From Coprinopsis marcescibilis (Eukaryota > Basidiomycota > Agaricomycetes > Agaricales > Psathyrellaceae), in NCBI GenBank assembly GCA_004369085.1, contig ML210205.1:77994-141993 (forward strand): DNA of 64,000 nucleotides, in the 5' to 3' direction. Shown here piece after piece: positions 22,038 through 33,390 of the stretch. Within the stretch, counting starts at the first letter, position 1. Every line of letters begins with the position of its first letter. Under the pieces are notes generated by a model. It searched no databases, was not told where the DNA came from, and worked only from the letters and a program-made list of their open reading frames with translations. A program made the position numbers and the translations under genes.

Positions 22038-24112
22038 GTGTTGACGCCTGGAAACTTCAACCTTGACATCCTGGACATCCTTGTCTCTCATCTGGATGAA
22101 CAACTCGTACCTGATGTGCAAGATGAAGGAGAGCACCTCGCGCCGCTTACCGACGTCTCTGTCCGGGCTTTGCACTGCATATCTGCACTTTCCGCCGTGA
22201 TCGGGGGATGCGAAAAGAAGCCTTCGCTCAAGGAACCAGCAGTGGAGAGAATACTCCAAGTTTTCGATGGAATTATTGCTTGGATTTATGTGCTGCTTTA
22301 TCACGGGCTCGGGGATCCCCCAGAACGACAAGTTGGGGTCGACTTTCGCAACGCGTACTTTTTCCACGCGAAACAGCTCCTAGACCTTATCAACTTCGAC
22401 GAACGGCTTCTACAGGCGATCCTGAACTCGATTTCAGCCACGGACCTTGTGATCAAATTCTTCATCACGACTGGGAAGAGACACGCCTGCTTCCAAAACC
22501 TCGACAATCCCGACGGGTGCCCAATCGTCTCCCTAGTATCCAAATGCGTTGAAAGTCCTCAGGGATTGGAGGCTGTTGGTACAAGGATATTCGCCATCAG
22601 ACCCGAAATGCCAGCCCGCGTCATGAGGAATACGATGGAACGTGCGGTTCAAATCCAGGTCTGGGTAAAAGACGTTCGGGGACCATCACGACTGGTATCG
22701 GGCACAAGGCACTTCGACAGGCTCGTCCAGCTCATACACCGCCTACTGAAATACCGACCTCTCGTACCACTCTTCGCCACAATCGACAAACTCGAGGGGT
22801 TCGAAACATTACCGACCATCGCGACTTCCACATTCATGCATAAAAACTTCTTCCCGCAGTTCTTCACCCTCGCCTTGAACGTCACTACTCTCCCGATCAC
22901 GAGCGTTCGCTATGTGAAAAACGTGATGGAGCTCGTCCACGCGGCATTCACGCTCTTCATGGCCTGTCTTGGGATGTGCAATGACGCTATACCCGATTCT
23001 ATGGCTACGTTGGAGGGAGTGGTTGACGCATTCGTATCGTACTCTCTTATCCCTTCAGCATGCTTCGTGACCCACAGCGACATCAAAGAAGTACCTCCCA
23101 GCGCCCTTTCGCCAATTCGACCATATCCCGCGTTCGACGTATCATGGAAATGGTTGTTTTTGGCCATAACGAAGCGTTGGGAGGTCTTCCAAAACATTCC
23201 TCGAGCACCGCGAGCCGTGGTTCTGGGTGGGCTTGTTCCGCAATCGAGCATAACTGGCGGTAAATTTGGCAGTTGCCTTCCGATTTGCGACAATTTGGTG
23301 GTAATACCCGTGCTTCGCTGGTTTATATAATATCCCTAACGTGGATTCCTTTTAGTGCCCAATCGTTCGGGAAGAGTTCTTCGTGGGCGGATCAAAGAAG
23401 TGCACGCGATGTTCTTCTGTGGTATACTGCTCAGAGCAATGTCAAAAGGAGGATTGGAAAGCGCGCCACAAATATGAATGCGACCATGCACGGGTGCTCT
23501 ACATTGGCAAGTCTTAGTCCTGCAATCACCGATGCCAAGCTAACCACACTGGCGACATTAGACCACAAATCGTCTCAACACTGGTACAGCAATAAAACCC
23601 GGCTCGGCCATATGGCCTTAATAGAAGACGTCTTCAACGCGACGGCAGAAGGCCTGGAATACGACCCCGAGGCTAGAGCTAAACGATTACAGTCCTCGAC
23701 CAATTCAGCAGATCGGCTCTTCGATCTCCTCGTAAGCCAGAAAAGCGAACCCGACAAGAGGGTTTCACCGCCATCTCCCGTGAAAGACGAGCAAGACTTG
23801 GCGAAACGCCTTCCAGATCGGATATACCTCTTCCAACCCGGGCTCTATGCACCAAAATTAGATGACTACCCCAAGATCCCTTCCGGACGTCCAACCTCGT
23901 GGGCGCCACCGTACCTACACAAGAGGCTCAACGAGCTACTGGCAGAAGGATCGGATCCGGGTAAAGCTCTGTCCATTCGGTATGCGCTAGGAGTCATGCC
24001 TTGGGGGACAGACAAAGTTCGGCTGATGGTCAAGTTGCGTTGGACCCAAGATTACGGTTTCGAAGCCTTGCATAGCGTAGCCATCGCAGCAACTTTCTCG
24101 TCCCATGTATAA
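22038..24112 (+). CDS. MYND-type zinc-finger protein
   Basis: Coding blocks to 23300, 23356-23493 and 23540-24112 join in frame to about 656 residues. The N-terminal 420 residues are helical and resemble the long leader of the large mushroom family of MYND proteins. The MYND finger is formed across an intron: CDNLV precedes the junction, then CPIVREEFFVGG, KKCTRCSSVVYCSEQCQK and ARHKYECDH follow, giving the spaced Cys, His, Cys ligands. The C-terminal part has TRLGHMALIEDVFNAT and a tail typical of the family. MYND fingers bind proline-rich peptides; no partner is evident. The true start is not found: the frame is open back to 21966 without an ATG, so an upstream exon, possibly inside the adjacent duplicated unit, is missing from this model. 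The 46 nt intron at 23494-23539 is short but fits the frame. Confidence 0.78.
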
Positions 24113-24795
24113 CCAACTACTGTAGATACAAAGTTCCTCCCCGTGGCTCCAGAGACCAAAATCTTATTGTCTATTGTCTCGGATTGTCACGGGCCTTCTT
24201 GCGCATGTGCACCGTGGCAGATTGGCGCCCACAAACGACAAACCCTAACCTTACCCCGCAGCTTTCCCAAGAAATCAGTCGGCGGACCCACACGGTAAAC
24301 CTGTCTCTTGTCCTTTCTTATTCTTTCCTGTCGAGGCCTTCGTAATCGTCACCACCCGAGGCATGCCTTAGCCCCCTAACAACCATACCAGGCATCCTAG
24401 AGCTAGAATCTATTACGGCAGTCGGCTCCGTTATTGTACTTTCTGCGCCCGGCTTCAACCTTTCGATCAATTCTCCGACAAGCTACAACGACGCTCGCCT
24501 ACTTCCACCACGTCATACGACCTCCTTTGTTTTTTCAACATTGACCTAGTAATGGCTGTCAAGACGATACGGGACATCCCATCATGTCCGCAAGCTTTTC
24601 CAGCGAAGGCTGCCAATAATTGTGGCTGACTGAAAACCTCGCGACATGGACCCACAGAGCATTTTATACAAAACTCGAAGTTGATTCACCAAGTCTCTCC
24701 ACACTACTCATTTCATCTTCACCGACTTCTCCTTCTCTTCTCACCTCTTTTCATCACGACCTTTTGGCTGGACCAACGCCCCGAACACGAAGCGC
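24113..24795. other. Intergenic stretch
   Basis: Sequence between the MYND gene and the acidic/polyQ gene. It is pyrimidine-rich close to the downstream ATG, which suits a promoter and 5' UTR, but no element is assignable. Confidence 0.4.
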
Positions 24796-25628
24796 ATGAA
24801 ACCCAACTGCCCCCCGCCGATCCAGGTCCCCCGTCCCGGCTCTCAAGACTTGCAAAAAACCAAACTTCTCCAAGTCCACCCCCACACTACTCCACTCGGA
24901 AGAGGACGCAGAACGTTCACCGAAGACCTCCACGATGTGCAGTACCAAGAGCAAGAGTACCACGACCTCCACGGCGACAGCCGCACCGTGCGCTTCGACG
25001 CCAAAGTCCTCGTCGTCCCCATCACGCCCCTGCCCGAGTTGATGGAATCTGGCGTCTCGCCCGTGTTTGATTCCCAATTCGCGTTCGAGACCTGCGATGG
25101 CGCCCTACTCGAGCGTTCGAACTGCATGGAGAGGAGGTTAGGACCGAATCCCGAGTGGACGTGGTTCGATGCGGTGGATTCAGGAGAACAGGATGAGGAT
25201 GAAGGCGATGACGAGGACGAGGACGATTCGGATGACGAGGACAAGGACGACGATGGGGATGAGGATGAGGATGAGGACGACGATGAGGATGACGAAGAGG
25301 ATGTTGGATCAGACCGCACGGAGTATCCCAAGGAGGCTGCTCCCCAATCATACCTCCTTTCGATCCACACCAGCACCACCTACTCGCGCTGGGAGTACTA
25401 CAGCCACGCGAACAATCACGCTATGTACGTTCACTGAGCCATTCACGCTGGGTCTACGAATCTCACGAACCATTTTATCTTTTACCAGCCACCAGCGCGT
25501 TTCGCACTCCACAGCGCATACCGAGTACGCATGGACACCGTCTACCCGTTCCCAGCAGCCCGGGACCTGGACCACGCCAAGCTCTTACTATCCTCCTCCT
25601 TCCAATGAATCCACGTACCGTCATCCTC

Positions 25629-25686
<58 letters not shown>

Positions 25687-25750
25687 CTGGCAGATGCCAG
25701 CCCCCAGCAGCTATCCCATGATGCCCACCACTGTTTCTTGCCGTCAATGA
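24796..25750 (+). CDS. Acidic, polyglutamine-containing hypothetical protein
   Basis: Two exons (24796-25424, 25489-25750) give 296 residues. After a Pro-rich start, residues 35-125 hold a compact-looking segment (VRFDAKVLVVPITPLPELME, FETCDGALLERSNC). Next comes a run of about 45 residues that is almost all Asp and Glu, then TEYPKEAAPQSYLLSIHTS. The second exon encodes a Tyr/Pro/Ser-rich stretch and 19 consecutive Gln from an uninterrupted CAA repeat, ending MPTTVSCRQ. Such acidic and Gln-rich segments are common in transcriptional regulators and histone-binding proteins, but no DNA-binding domain is seen and I do not assign a function. The pure CAA repeat suggests length polymorphism between strains. 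Confidence 0.65.
25628..25684 (+). repeat. Pure CAA trinucleotide repeat (19 units)
   Basis: Nineteen uninterrupted CAA codons within the second exon of the acidic protein gene, encoding a glutamine run. Perfect repeats of this length are prone to change in copy number. Confidence 0.95.
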
Positions 25751-26132
25751 TTAGACTCCCGAGTTCCAGCCAACGATTTTTATGACTATTTTACGATTCA
25801 GCCATACGCCCCGCCCACGGACCCTAATGTTGCCGTTGTACATCGGTCTCTCTCTTTTCACATTCCTTATAGACTCTTTTCGTCATCCTCTCATTATCTT
25901 TCTTTCTGTCCTCCTCTCTCTCACACTTTCCCTCTGTCTCTCTCTGTGCATTCTTACGGACGCTTAGCTGTTCTCTCCATACGTCACTCGCTCTCTTGTT
26001 TTCCTCCATTTACATAACAGACATTGCTCTCCATCCATACTCGAACGATTGTAATACCTTAACATACACATACATATACACATTCGCATTTACAGAACTA
26101 CATTATTCACGCCCACAACCCCAGGGCAATAA
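25751..26132. other. Spacer between convergent genes
   Basis: Short pyrimidine-rich sequence (long CT-rich run about 25840-25970) between the 3' ends of the acidic protein gene and the first tyrosinase. It probably holds both 3' UTRs. No gene is seen. Confidence 0.45.
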
Positions 26133-27470
26133 TCAATAATCATACTCGAAGCAACCAGGAGCCTGCCCCGCATCCATAATCTCCCTTACAGTCACATTCG
26201 GGCCCAACGCAGGGAAATCCAGCATAAAATCCAATGTAACCTCCTCCTTCCCTCCCTGCGTAGTCGGCCCCGACACATCATACATCCTCTTCTCTGGGTC
26301 CGCCTGCTGCCACTTCCACCACACCCGATCCAGGTTCGCATGGTGCAGATAAAACAACGGATCTACCCAAACCAACCACCACAACCCAATCAGCTCTATG
26401 AACGTTCCCAAGAAAAAGAAAGTCAAAAAACGCACCAGCACCCGCCGAATATATATTCAACATCTCCCCACCCACAGTCGCATGCCCCGCCCCATGTATC
26501 ATCCCATTCGCAAAGCTATCAACCATAACCCTCAACCTCTCATAGGTCCCCGCCAAGCTTATCACCGCCGCGACATTCGCCGACGTCATCCCCCGCCTGG
26601 TGCCCTCCGAGATCCCGCGCACGATGCAGTGCGTCGTGACCAGCTTGCCCGGGCCGAGGTGGATCTTGGTGTCCTTGAAGGGCCCGTCGCCGATGCAGCC
26701 GCGGTAGATGCGTGGGATGATGCCGGCTTCGTTGTGCGGGTCGGGCGGGGGCGTGTAGGTTCCCGGCACGCCGTCGCCGCCGAAACCAGTCGTTGCGTCG
26801 AAGATGGGGGAGGCGCTCATTGGGAGGTCGGTGTCGGCGTCGCGGGACCAGTCCCAGAAGCTTTTTGGAGGGAGGACGGAATGAGTATCGTGTCAGGAGT
26901 GTATAAGAGAGGGGGGGTACGCACGCGAAGGGGCCTGTGTATCCGCATTCTTCGCGCAGGGCGTTGCCGTATAAGGTTCCGAGGTGACGATGCCATGGCA
27001 AGAAATGGCCCTACAAAACCATAACGAAACCACATGGACGGGCGAATGGTGAGTGGTTATGAGTGGACGGGGTGGACGCATGCAAGTACATACCACTGAA
27101 TGCACACGGTCCGTCAACAGAATATGAGTGGCCTGGAACTCTTCATAGCGCGACGTGGCCTTGCGGTTCGGGTCGTTCGGTGGGAGCTTCATCAGGCACT
27201 TCACAGCATCGATATACCCAAGCTTTTCAGCATCCGCAAGGTCGCGCCTAGCAAAGGGTTCAAGGTTCCAGTCCAAAGTTTTTATCAGCAACGGTCCACG
27301 GCAATGTACACAAAGAAGAAACGAACGCACCATTCTTTGTGCACGTGGATCTGCGAGCAGGTGGTTGCCCGCTTTAGGGGGGCGGCGACGAGGGGTGTAG
27401 CACCCGCCGAGGAGCCAAAGAGGATTAAAGCAGTAGACAGAAAGACGGAAAGTGCAGCCAGGGGTGCCAT
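26133..27470 (-). CDS. Secreted tyrosinase, copy 1
   Basis: Starts MAPLAALSVFLSTALILFGS at 27470, a signal peptide, and stops at 26133 after five or six exons. The type-3 copper centre is complete by eye. CuA ligands lie in FQATHILLTDRVHSVGHFLPWHRHL. CuB ligands lie in GMIHGAGHATVGG and DPLFYLHHANLDRVWWKWQ. The protein is a short form of about 370 residues lacking the large C-terminal lid domain of classical mushroom polyphenol oxidases. Tyrosinases hydroxylate monophenols and oxidise catechols to quinones. With a signal peptide it probably acts outside the cell or in the wall, on phenolics or in pigment formation. It is divergently arranged with a close paralogue at 30102. A TTTAAA element about 65 bp upstream may be its TATA box. 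The start at 27470 is preferred over an in-frame ATG 30 codons upstream. Confidence 0.9.
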
Positions 27471-30101
27471 AGTTCCTCCACTACCGAATTTCGATTTCGG
27501 GCCTCTGTTATCCAGTGATCCACCTCCTGTATTTAAAGTATTTACACCGCCCTTGATCATGCCTTTATCCGAGCTTTGAGACCTGTGATGCGTAGCCTAC
27601 GGCAGCGGACGACCCGGATGAGCATATCGAGGGTTAAGAAGAAGGGAAGTCGAATGGGGCCAGGAGAGGAAGGCGGGAAGGAAAGAAGCCATCCTGGGGT
27701 TGGGTGGTCTAGCACAGATAAGCGATCTTTCCGCGTTTTAAAGGATTTGGTGACCCACCGCATATATTGTATTTGTTGAGTCTGCGGAGCCCAGGGTGTG
27801 TGTTGGCCTGACGTTGGCCTGACACCGAATGGTAGGGATATGTCGAGTCTACCGCATCGCCTAATACGCCCTGACTGGACATGGACATGGGTGGAATGCA
27901 ACCCCTGGAGGCGCGGTGAATTGTTAAAGCTCATTGGAGCTCGGAACCGAGGTTTCTTGTATGTAGGCTCCAGTATTTTCCGACCCGAGCTACTCGGTAG
28001 TATTATTCGAACTAGGAGACCGCAAAGCAATAGGAAACTGCTAGAAGACATACCCGTTATGGTGAGGTCATACCACTCGCGAGCAGCTACTGGATGAACC
28101 TATCATGCTCAAAAATGATACATGAAGGTCTGGCGGTGTACTTGTGATTCAGAAGACTGAATTCACGCCTTCTCTTCTTGTCTTGGGTTCACCAGTCTGG
28201 GTGATGTCGGAATTTGTCAAGGGAACACAACGACCATGGTGGTGTTTATCCTCGACATACGGAAGGGACCTCATTTCCGGGAGGGAGAGCATCTGCTTGA
28301 TTGAGAAAGGAGCACAGGGCAGAGTTCCTTTGATATGAAGGATGTGTTCGCCGACTGGGCAAATTATACGACGAACATGGTTTGCGCTGGAACATGGTTA
28401 TACCCTGAGGTTGGCCGCCAAGACGACTGTTATCTGAAGCTGATGTTGATGGCAATCTAATCTTATCAGCGCGTCTCCTCCCAGCCTCTATGATGCACGA
28501 AGAAGACTGGGGAACCAATTACAAGTTTGACTCGGACTCTTTGCTATAGCTTCGTTCCACGGATAAACTTCTGGACGATTTTACAGGGGGTCAGTCGGTT
28601 TGGTTCTCAAGCTACAGAACTCCCGGATTTTACCCCATACACACCTAGTACTCTTGAGGTTTGAATACGAATTGGATACGAACGCGCTGCGAAGGCCTTC
28701 TAACCGTTTCAGAATCTGCGAGCAACCTTCATTCAGCCTTTTGGATGAGTGTATAGCCTAAGAGCTCATCCGTACGAGGTGCTCGAATATTGTGTTGAAG
28801 CATTCCTACGGATCATCCTTTGTCAAGCCATCGAGGCGGTCAGTGGGGAGTAAGAAGCTCTGTAGCCGAATGGAATGTCGGACGGCACTGTCTTAGTATA
28901 GCCCACTGGTTCTTCCTATACTGAATGGATGGAATTGAGTACAAACACATACCACATTGCCAGGCTCGTCGGAGGTCGCAAATCAATTCAGTGGGATTAG
29001 TACGCCAACATCCCTTTGCCTGAGGAGTACATATATACATCAAGGCATTCAAAATAGCACTCATCGCCGGCGGTAAACCCGTTAAGCGTATTCAAACGTC
29101 GTCGGTACCGGCCTTGCCTGTATTGCGCACGGACCACCATATTGATGGGCGTCATCATCAGAACCGTCGCGGCTTTGTTCTTGAGCTTGAACCACCACCA
29201 CAATCTTCTCTTCCAGCGGCACCGTCTCGAATCAACTCGCGGAAAATCTTTGGATACCTTCACCAATCGGGTTGGCAAACTCGAATACGCAGTCTGGACC
29301 CCAGCAGTCGCACCACCCATCCAGGCGATCACCGGGACTTCGAGCTCCTTCCAGCTCATCCACCACCCCCCTAACATTAATGACCCCGCCAAGGCCATCT
29401 CGGACCACCCAAAGCTCAATGATGCCACTCGGTTGAAGATAATAACACGAGAACCCCTAGCCTCTTTGGAAACAACACCACTTCCTTCTCTTCACGAACC
29501 CCAGCGTTTCGACGGATCCACGCGAGTGCATATGCATACCACTGGTCATTTGCCTCGGGATCGATGCCTATTGGCCGAGTATTATGCATGCGCCTGCCAA
29601 ATGAGAGAGAGCGGATTGGAGAGACGGAAGGAGGTGGAACAAGGTCGGTACCGAATCGAACACTGCGGATTTCCAACATCCGAAACTGATGCTGCTCTCC
29701 TCTCCTCAGATACTCGTAGCGACGCCGCATCCTCGCGTCTCTCGACATACAGGGTATCCTAATGCCAGTCGACGACTATCGTAACTCCTAGTGCCCCAAT
29801 ACCACCTATCGCGACTCAAGGAACCCAAGACCCGGAGAGAATTCTGCTTTATTCCACCCCAAGCTGATTCGTCACACCTTCCCCTACAAGACGCGACGCC
29901 CAGCTCAATTGGGCTATTTTCATTGTCCACCATCAATTCTTGACTTCGCGTTCTTCCTATGTGCCAACACCCACCAAGCTGTTCCAATTGGCACGGAACG
30001 ATTAGAAGACTCTCGGAGAAAAGGGCACGGTATAAGATGATACGGAGGCTTTGGCTGGCGGGTTCAACACACCAGGTTGACAGAGCAACGACACAGGAGA
30101 T
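27471..30101. other. Intergenic region between divergent tyrosinases
   Basis: About 2.6 kb. It contains a minus-strand ORF at 27557-28051 and overlapping long ORFs on both strands at 28997-29762. A plus-strand frame (29142-29762, 206 residues) and at least two minus-strand frames are open at once in the latter stretch. One minus-strand frame reads ARSPGDRLDGWCDCWGPDC but meets an in-frame stop. None resembles a known family. I cannot decide which, if any, is coding. Both tyrosinase promoters must lie at the ends of this stretch. Confidence 0.4.
30031..30036 (+). promoter_or_regulatory. TATA box of tyrosinase copy 2
   Basis: TATAAG lies 71 bp upstream of the tyrosinase ATG at 30102, within the range for fungal TATA elements. 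Confidence 0.4.
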
Positions 30102-31432
30102 ATGGTCGCATTCTCCAGCACGCTCGCATCTCTGGCTTTAGCCTACCTCGCCTCAGGCGTGCTCGCCGTCCCTTCCACCGAGCAGGTCAAGCGTCAGGCC
30201 AGCTGCTCCAAAATCGACGTGCACAAAGAATGGTACGTCATTCACCTCCTCCACTACCTGCTCTTATACTTACACTGTGGACCAGGCGCGACTTTACCAC
30301 CACTGAAAAGGCCGACTACATCAAGGCGGTGAAATGCCTGATGACGACTCCTCCCCTCGAACAGCGCGAGGCCGTGACGAACAGATACGAAGAGTTCCAA
30401 GCAACACACATCTTGCTGACGGAGCGCGTTCACTCTGTGGTTCGTCCTCCACCTCCATCCCAATTGTAGCAGACGCTGATTCCACAAACAGGGCCACTTC
30501 CTCCCCTGGCACCGTCACCTCGGCACACTTTACTACAACGCCATGCGCAACGAATGCGGGTACCGCGGTCCCTTTGCGTACGCCCTTCCACTCCCTAACC
30601 ACTCTCACATCCCTAACCCTACCCTCCTTAATCTAGCTTCTGGGACTGGTCCCGCGACGCTGACTCTTCCCTCCCGCTCAAAAACTCGCCCATCTTCGAC
30701 CCCGTCACCGGATTCGGCGGCGACGGTGTCCCCGGGACCTACAAGCTTCCCCCGGACCCCAAAGGCGAGTCCTTCGCCGGCAACAGCAACTACAAAGGCT
30801 GCGTCGGCGACGGGCCCTTTGCCGGCGTCCTCGTGCACCGCGGGCCTGGCAAGATGATCACGACGCACTGCATCGTGCGCGGGATCGACGAGAGCTGGCG
30901 GCGCGGGGTGGTTTCGACCAATGTGAACAATATCATCACGACGTCGACGAGTTATGAGAGGTTTAGGTTGGCGATTGATGATTTTATGAGGGGGCATATA
31001 CATGGGTCTGGGCATGGGATTGTGGGAGGCGAGATGTTGAATATCTATTCGGCTGGTGCTGGTGAGTTTTCCTTCCTCCGTCTCCCCTTCCTCCGTCTCC
31101 CCTTCCTCCGTCTCCCCCTCCTCCCTCCCTTTGCCCTCCTTTCGCCCTCCCTTCTCCTTTCTCCACCTCCACCTATACAAACCCACTAACACAAATCCCC
31201 AGGCCCCCTCTTCTACCTCCACCACGCCAACCTCGACCGGATCTGGTGGAAGTGGCAACAAGCCAACCCCTCCCAACGCATGTACGAAATCTCGGGCCCC
31301 TCGACACAGCAAGGGCGGGACACCATCACGCTCGACTTTGTCATCGACTTTCCGGCGTTGGGGCCGAATATCACTGTGCGCGAGGTTATGGATGCTGCTA
31401 CTGCGCCTTCGTGCTTTAGGTATGATTATTAG
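30102..31432 (+). CDS. Secreted tyrosinase, copy 2
   Basis: Starts MVAFSSTLASLALAYLASGV, a signal peptide, and ends CFRYDY at the stop at 31432. Introns fall at the same places as in the 26133-27470 paralogue: after HKEW, after RVHSV, after GPFA and before GPLFYLHHANLDRIWWKW. Copper ligands are present in FQATHILLTERVHSV, GHFLPWHRHLGT, GHIHGSGHGIVGG and FYLHHANLD. Several segments are identical between the copies (GGDGVPGTY, GGEMLNIYSAGA, ALGPN), so the two arose by duplication. The copies differ mostly in the loop after DPKGESFAGNSN. Activity should be that of a phenol oxidase. The last intron carries a 15-nt minisatellite that the other copy lacks. Confidence 0.9.
31071..31115 (+). repeat. 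15-nt pyrimidine minisatellite in tyrosinase intron
   Basis: Three perfect copies of CCTTCCTCCGTCTCC begin just after the donor of the last tyrosinase intron, followed by degenerate pyrimidine-rich sequence. The matching intron of the other tyrosinase has no such repeat. Confidence 0.9.
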
Positions 31433-32723
31433 CTTGCTTGGTTGGGACTTTGAATGTGGTAGTCGTAGTATGTTGTGTGCTGTGGTGTAGGAATAGGAAT
31501 ATTTTTTGTTTTTGTGATGCGATGTTGGAGCGGAGGATCCTCCTCAGACTGAGTACGCAGGATGTTGATATGTCAGTCGAGGACCTGGTAACAGATGATG
31601 ATGAATGATGAATCTGAATGCGCAACGTGGGTGGATTGTACGTCGACACAGTTCAGGTTTCATGTTTTGCTTTCTATCGCAGCCGGTACTCTCTCTATCT
31701 CTTTTGGACCGTCGGCTTTTCGCTTCATAGCAGATATTCCGGTGGCGTAGCCTTGAGCCATACCTCCAGTACATTTTCATTTTTCAGAAATCAACTTGTT
31801 TTAGCGTATACGAATCAATGACTCGAAGGATTCAAAAAGGGTTTGGGATTCCTTGGACCTTGGCTTGGCAGGCGCGTCTGGTAATGAGGCACGTGCCAGA
31901 CAGCGTGACTGATGATGGGTGTACAGCCACGGCAAATCTTTACATAATTTCTTCAACCTTACCGAAGGTTCGGAGGGTCTGTAAAGGCTCCCGGTCGACC
32001 GAAGTCTGTAGCCGGTTCGATCTCTCGCCTTCCCATCGTTGTTTGTGAAGACATCTGCCACACAAAATCTTGCATTAAGCTCGCCGAGTAGCGTCGAAAT
32101 GTAAATTTCGTGTCTTCGGTCGATAAAGAAGTTCATTCCTGCAATATGCCTCCTTTGAGGTATGTAGATGTCTACTCTGCCTGCTGCCATACTAACTCAC
32201 TCAATCCGCTCCGCTCAAAGTCGCAGACCATGCTGGCAGTCTCATATATTATCACGCTGAGATACCAAATATTGCCGCCTTCGCTGAGAGGGCCTTTTAA
32301 AGGCTAGGTTCATCACCTCAACCAGCCCATGTCCACCCTGGTACCTGCGAAAACAGCCGTGGAAAAAGTGCAGAAGCCCCCAGTGCACGCGACCGCAAAC
32401 GCCACAGATTTATCTCGGGGTCAGTTTCCACACCGAACCTCATTTGTTGCATACCGCGTCCAGGCAACAAGCTCTCACGAACCATTCAGAAGCACGCGCA
32501 CCATCTTGCCCTCCAACTGGACACACACTTTCGCACTGGCAAGATTCAAGTTCTACCGCGCTTCCTCCTCTAAATCCACCACCCGGTGCTAAAAATAAGC
32601 ACCCTCAGAGATGCACCAGCTGTCTCGCCAATCTTGCCCGTATCTCACCCAAGCTGCATACTGCACAGTCGATATGTTCCGTGAGGTGGGGTGCTCTAGA
32701 CCTTCTCACGTCCACTTGCCTAT
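31433..32723. other. Intergenic region
   Basis: Short ORFs on both strands with no recognisable protein. It probably contains the tyrosinase 3' UTR and possibly extra exons of the minus-strand orphan at 32724, whose 3' structure is uncertain. Confidence 0.4.
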
Positions 32724-33224
32724 TCACAGAGCCCCATGTGACGACCCTGAAAGTACTCGAGCCAATTCAACCCGGACGACATACACGCATGGCTTGGCAG
32801 CTTCCAAAACTCCGTGTTCCGCCAGAATCTCCTCGCTTGACATGGATCGTGTTGGATATATCGGTCGAACCCTTCCACAAAGCGCATGGGCGAGAAGATC
32901 GCTGACGTACGTTGCACCCCCTGTTCCAAACCAAACGAACGCGACGCCCATAGCTGCACCCCAAAACCACCTGCGTTCTTGCCAAACGGTTAGCTTGACC
33001 ATGTAGTACCCGATGTCCGGTTCATCCAACAAGCCGTCAAACCCCCCTCTTCTCGAAGCACCCCGGCTAGCTGACACCAAAAACCTTCCAGCGACACCTC
33101 CCGGTCTATCACCGCCACCCACCACCCATTCGGTCAACTGTCCATACACCAAGCCGAGATAGACCCCATCCCTCTTACCCTTATCGCCCGCCAACCAGCT
33201 GAATGGAACTTCGGAAAAAGGCAT
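32724..33224 (-). CDS. Hypothetical protein divergent from OPT gene
   Basis: An open frame of 166 residues from the ATG at 33224. It has a Gly-rich N-terminal half (LVYGQLTEWVVGGGDRPGGV) and one moderately hydrophobic segment (RRWFWGAAMGVAFVWFGTGG) that could be a membrane helix. Codon choice is compatible with coding on this strand, but plus-strand ORFs overlap it. A donor just after AAKPC may splice to further exons, so the 3' end is uncertain. No family is recognised. Its ATG faces the OPT transporter ATG across only 166 bp. Confidence 0.45.
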   Translation of the reverse strand: MPFSEVPFSWLAGDKGKRDGVYLGLVYGQLTEWVVGGGDRPGGVAGRFLVSASRGASRRGGFDGLLDEPDIGYYMVKLTVWQERRWFWGAAMGVAFVWFGTGGATYVSDLLAHALCGRVRPIYPTRSMSSEEILAEHGVLEAAKPCVYVVRVELARVLSGSSHGAL

Positions 33225-33390
33225 GTGGGCAGGGAGTTCCTCTCGCGAACCACTCCACTCTCTCTGACTTTGGGTTTTTGATTTATGATGTTGTTCTGTC
33301 GATCCTTTTTCGTTTAAAAGGGGGGCTGGGATTCCACTTTAACGACCCCTTGCGCACTCGCCCACGCTCCCACCCCCCACCCCCTCTGTT
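33225..33390. promoter_or_regulatory. Compact bidirectional promoter region
   Basis: The 166 bp between the two divergent start codons contains TTTAAAAG at 33313-33320, 78 bp upstream of the OPT ATG, and a C-rich stretch just before that ATG. If the minus-strand orphan is real, this is a shared promoter. Confidence 0.4.

Noticed and set aside
24843..25379. Poly-serine minus-strand frame
   Set aside because: It is the antisense of the Asp/Glu-rich run of the plus-strand gene.
26398..27024. Plus-strand frame of 208 codons across the first tyrosinase
   Set aside because: Antisense of exons with complete copper-binding motifs.
32005..32030. Possible tRNA T-arm (GGTTCGATCTC)
   Set aside because: No matching acceptor stem, D-arm or anticodon arm could be built around it.
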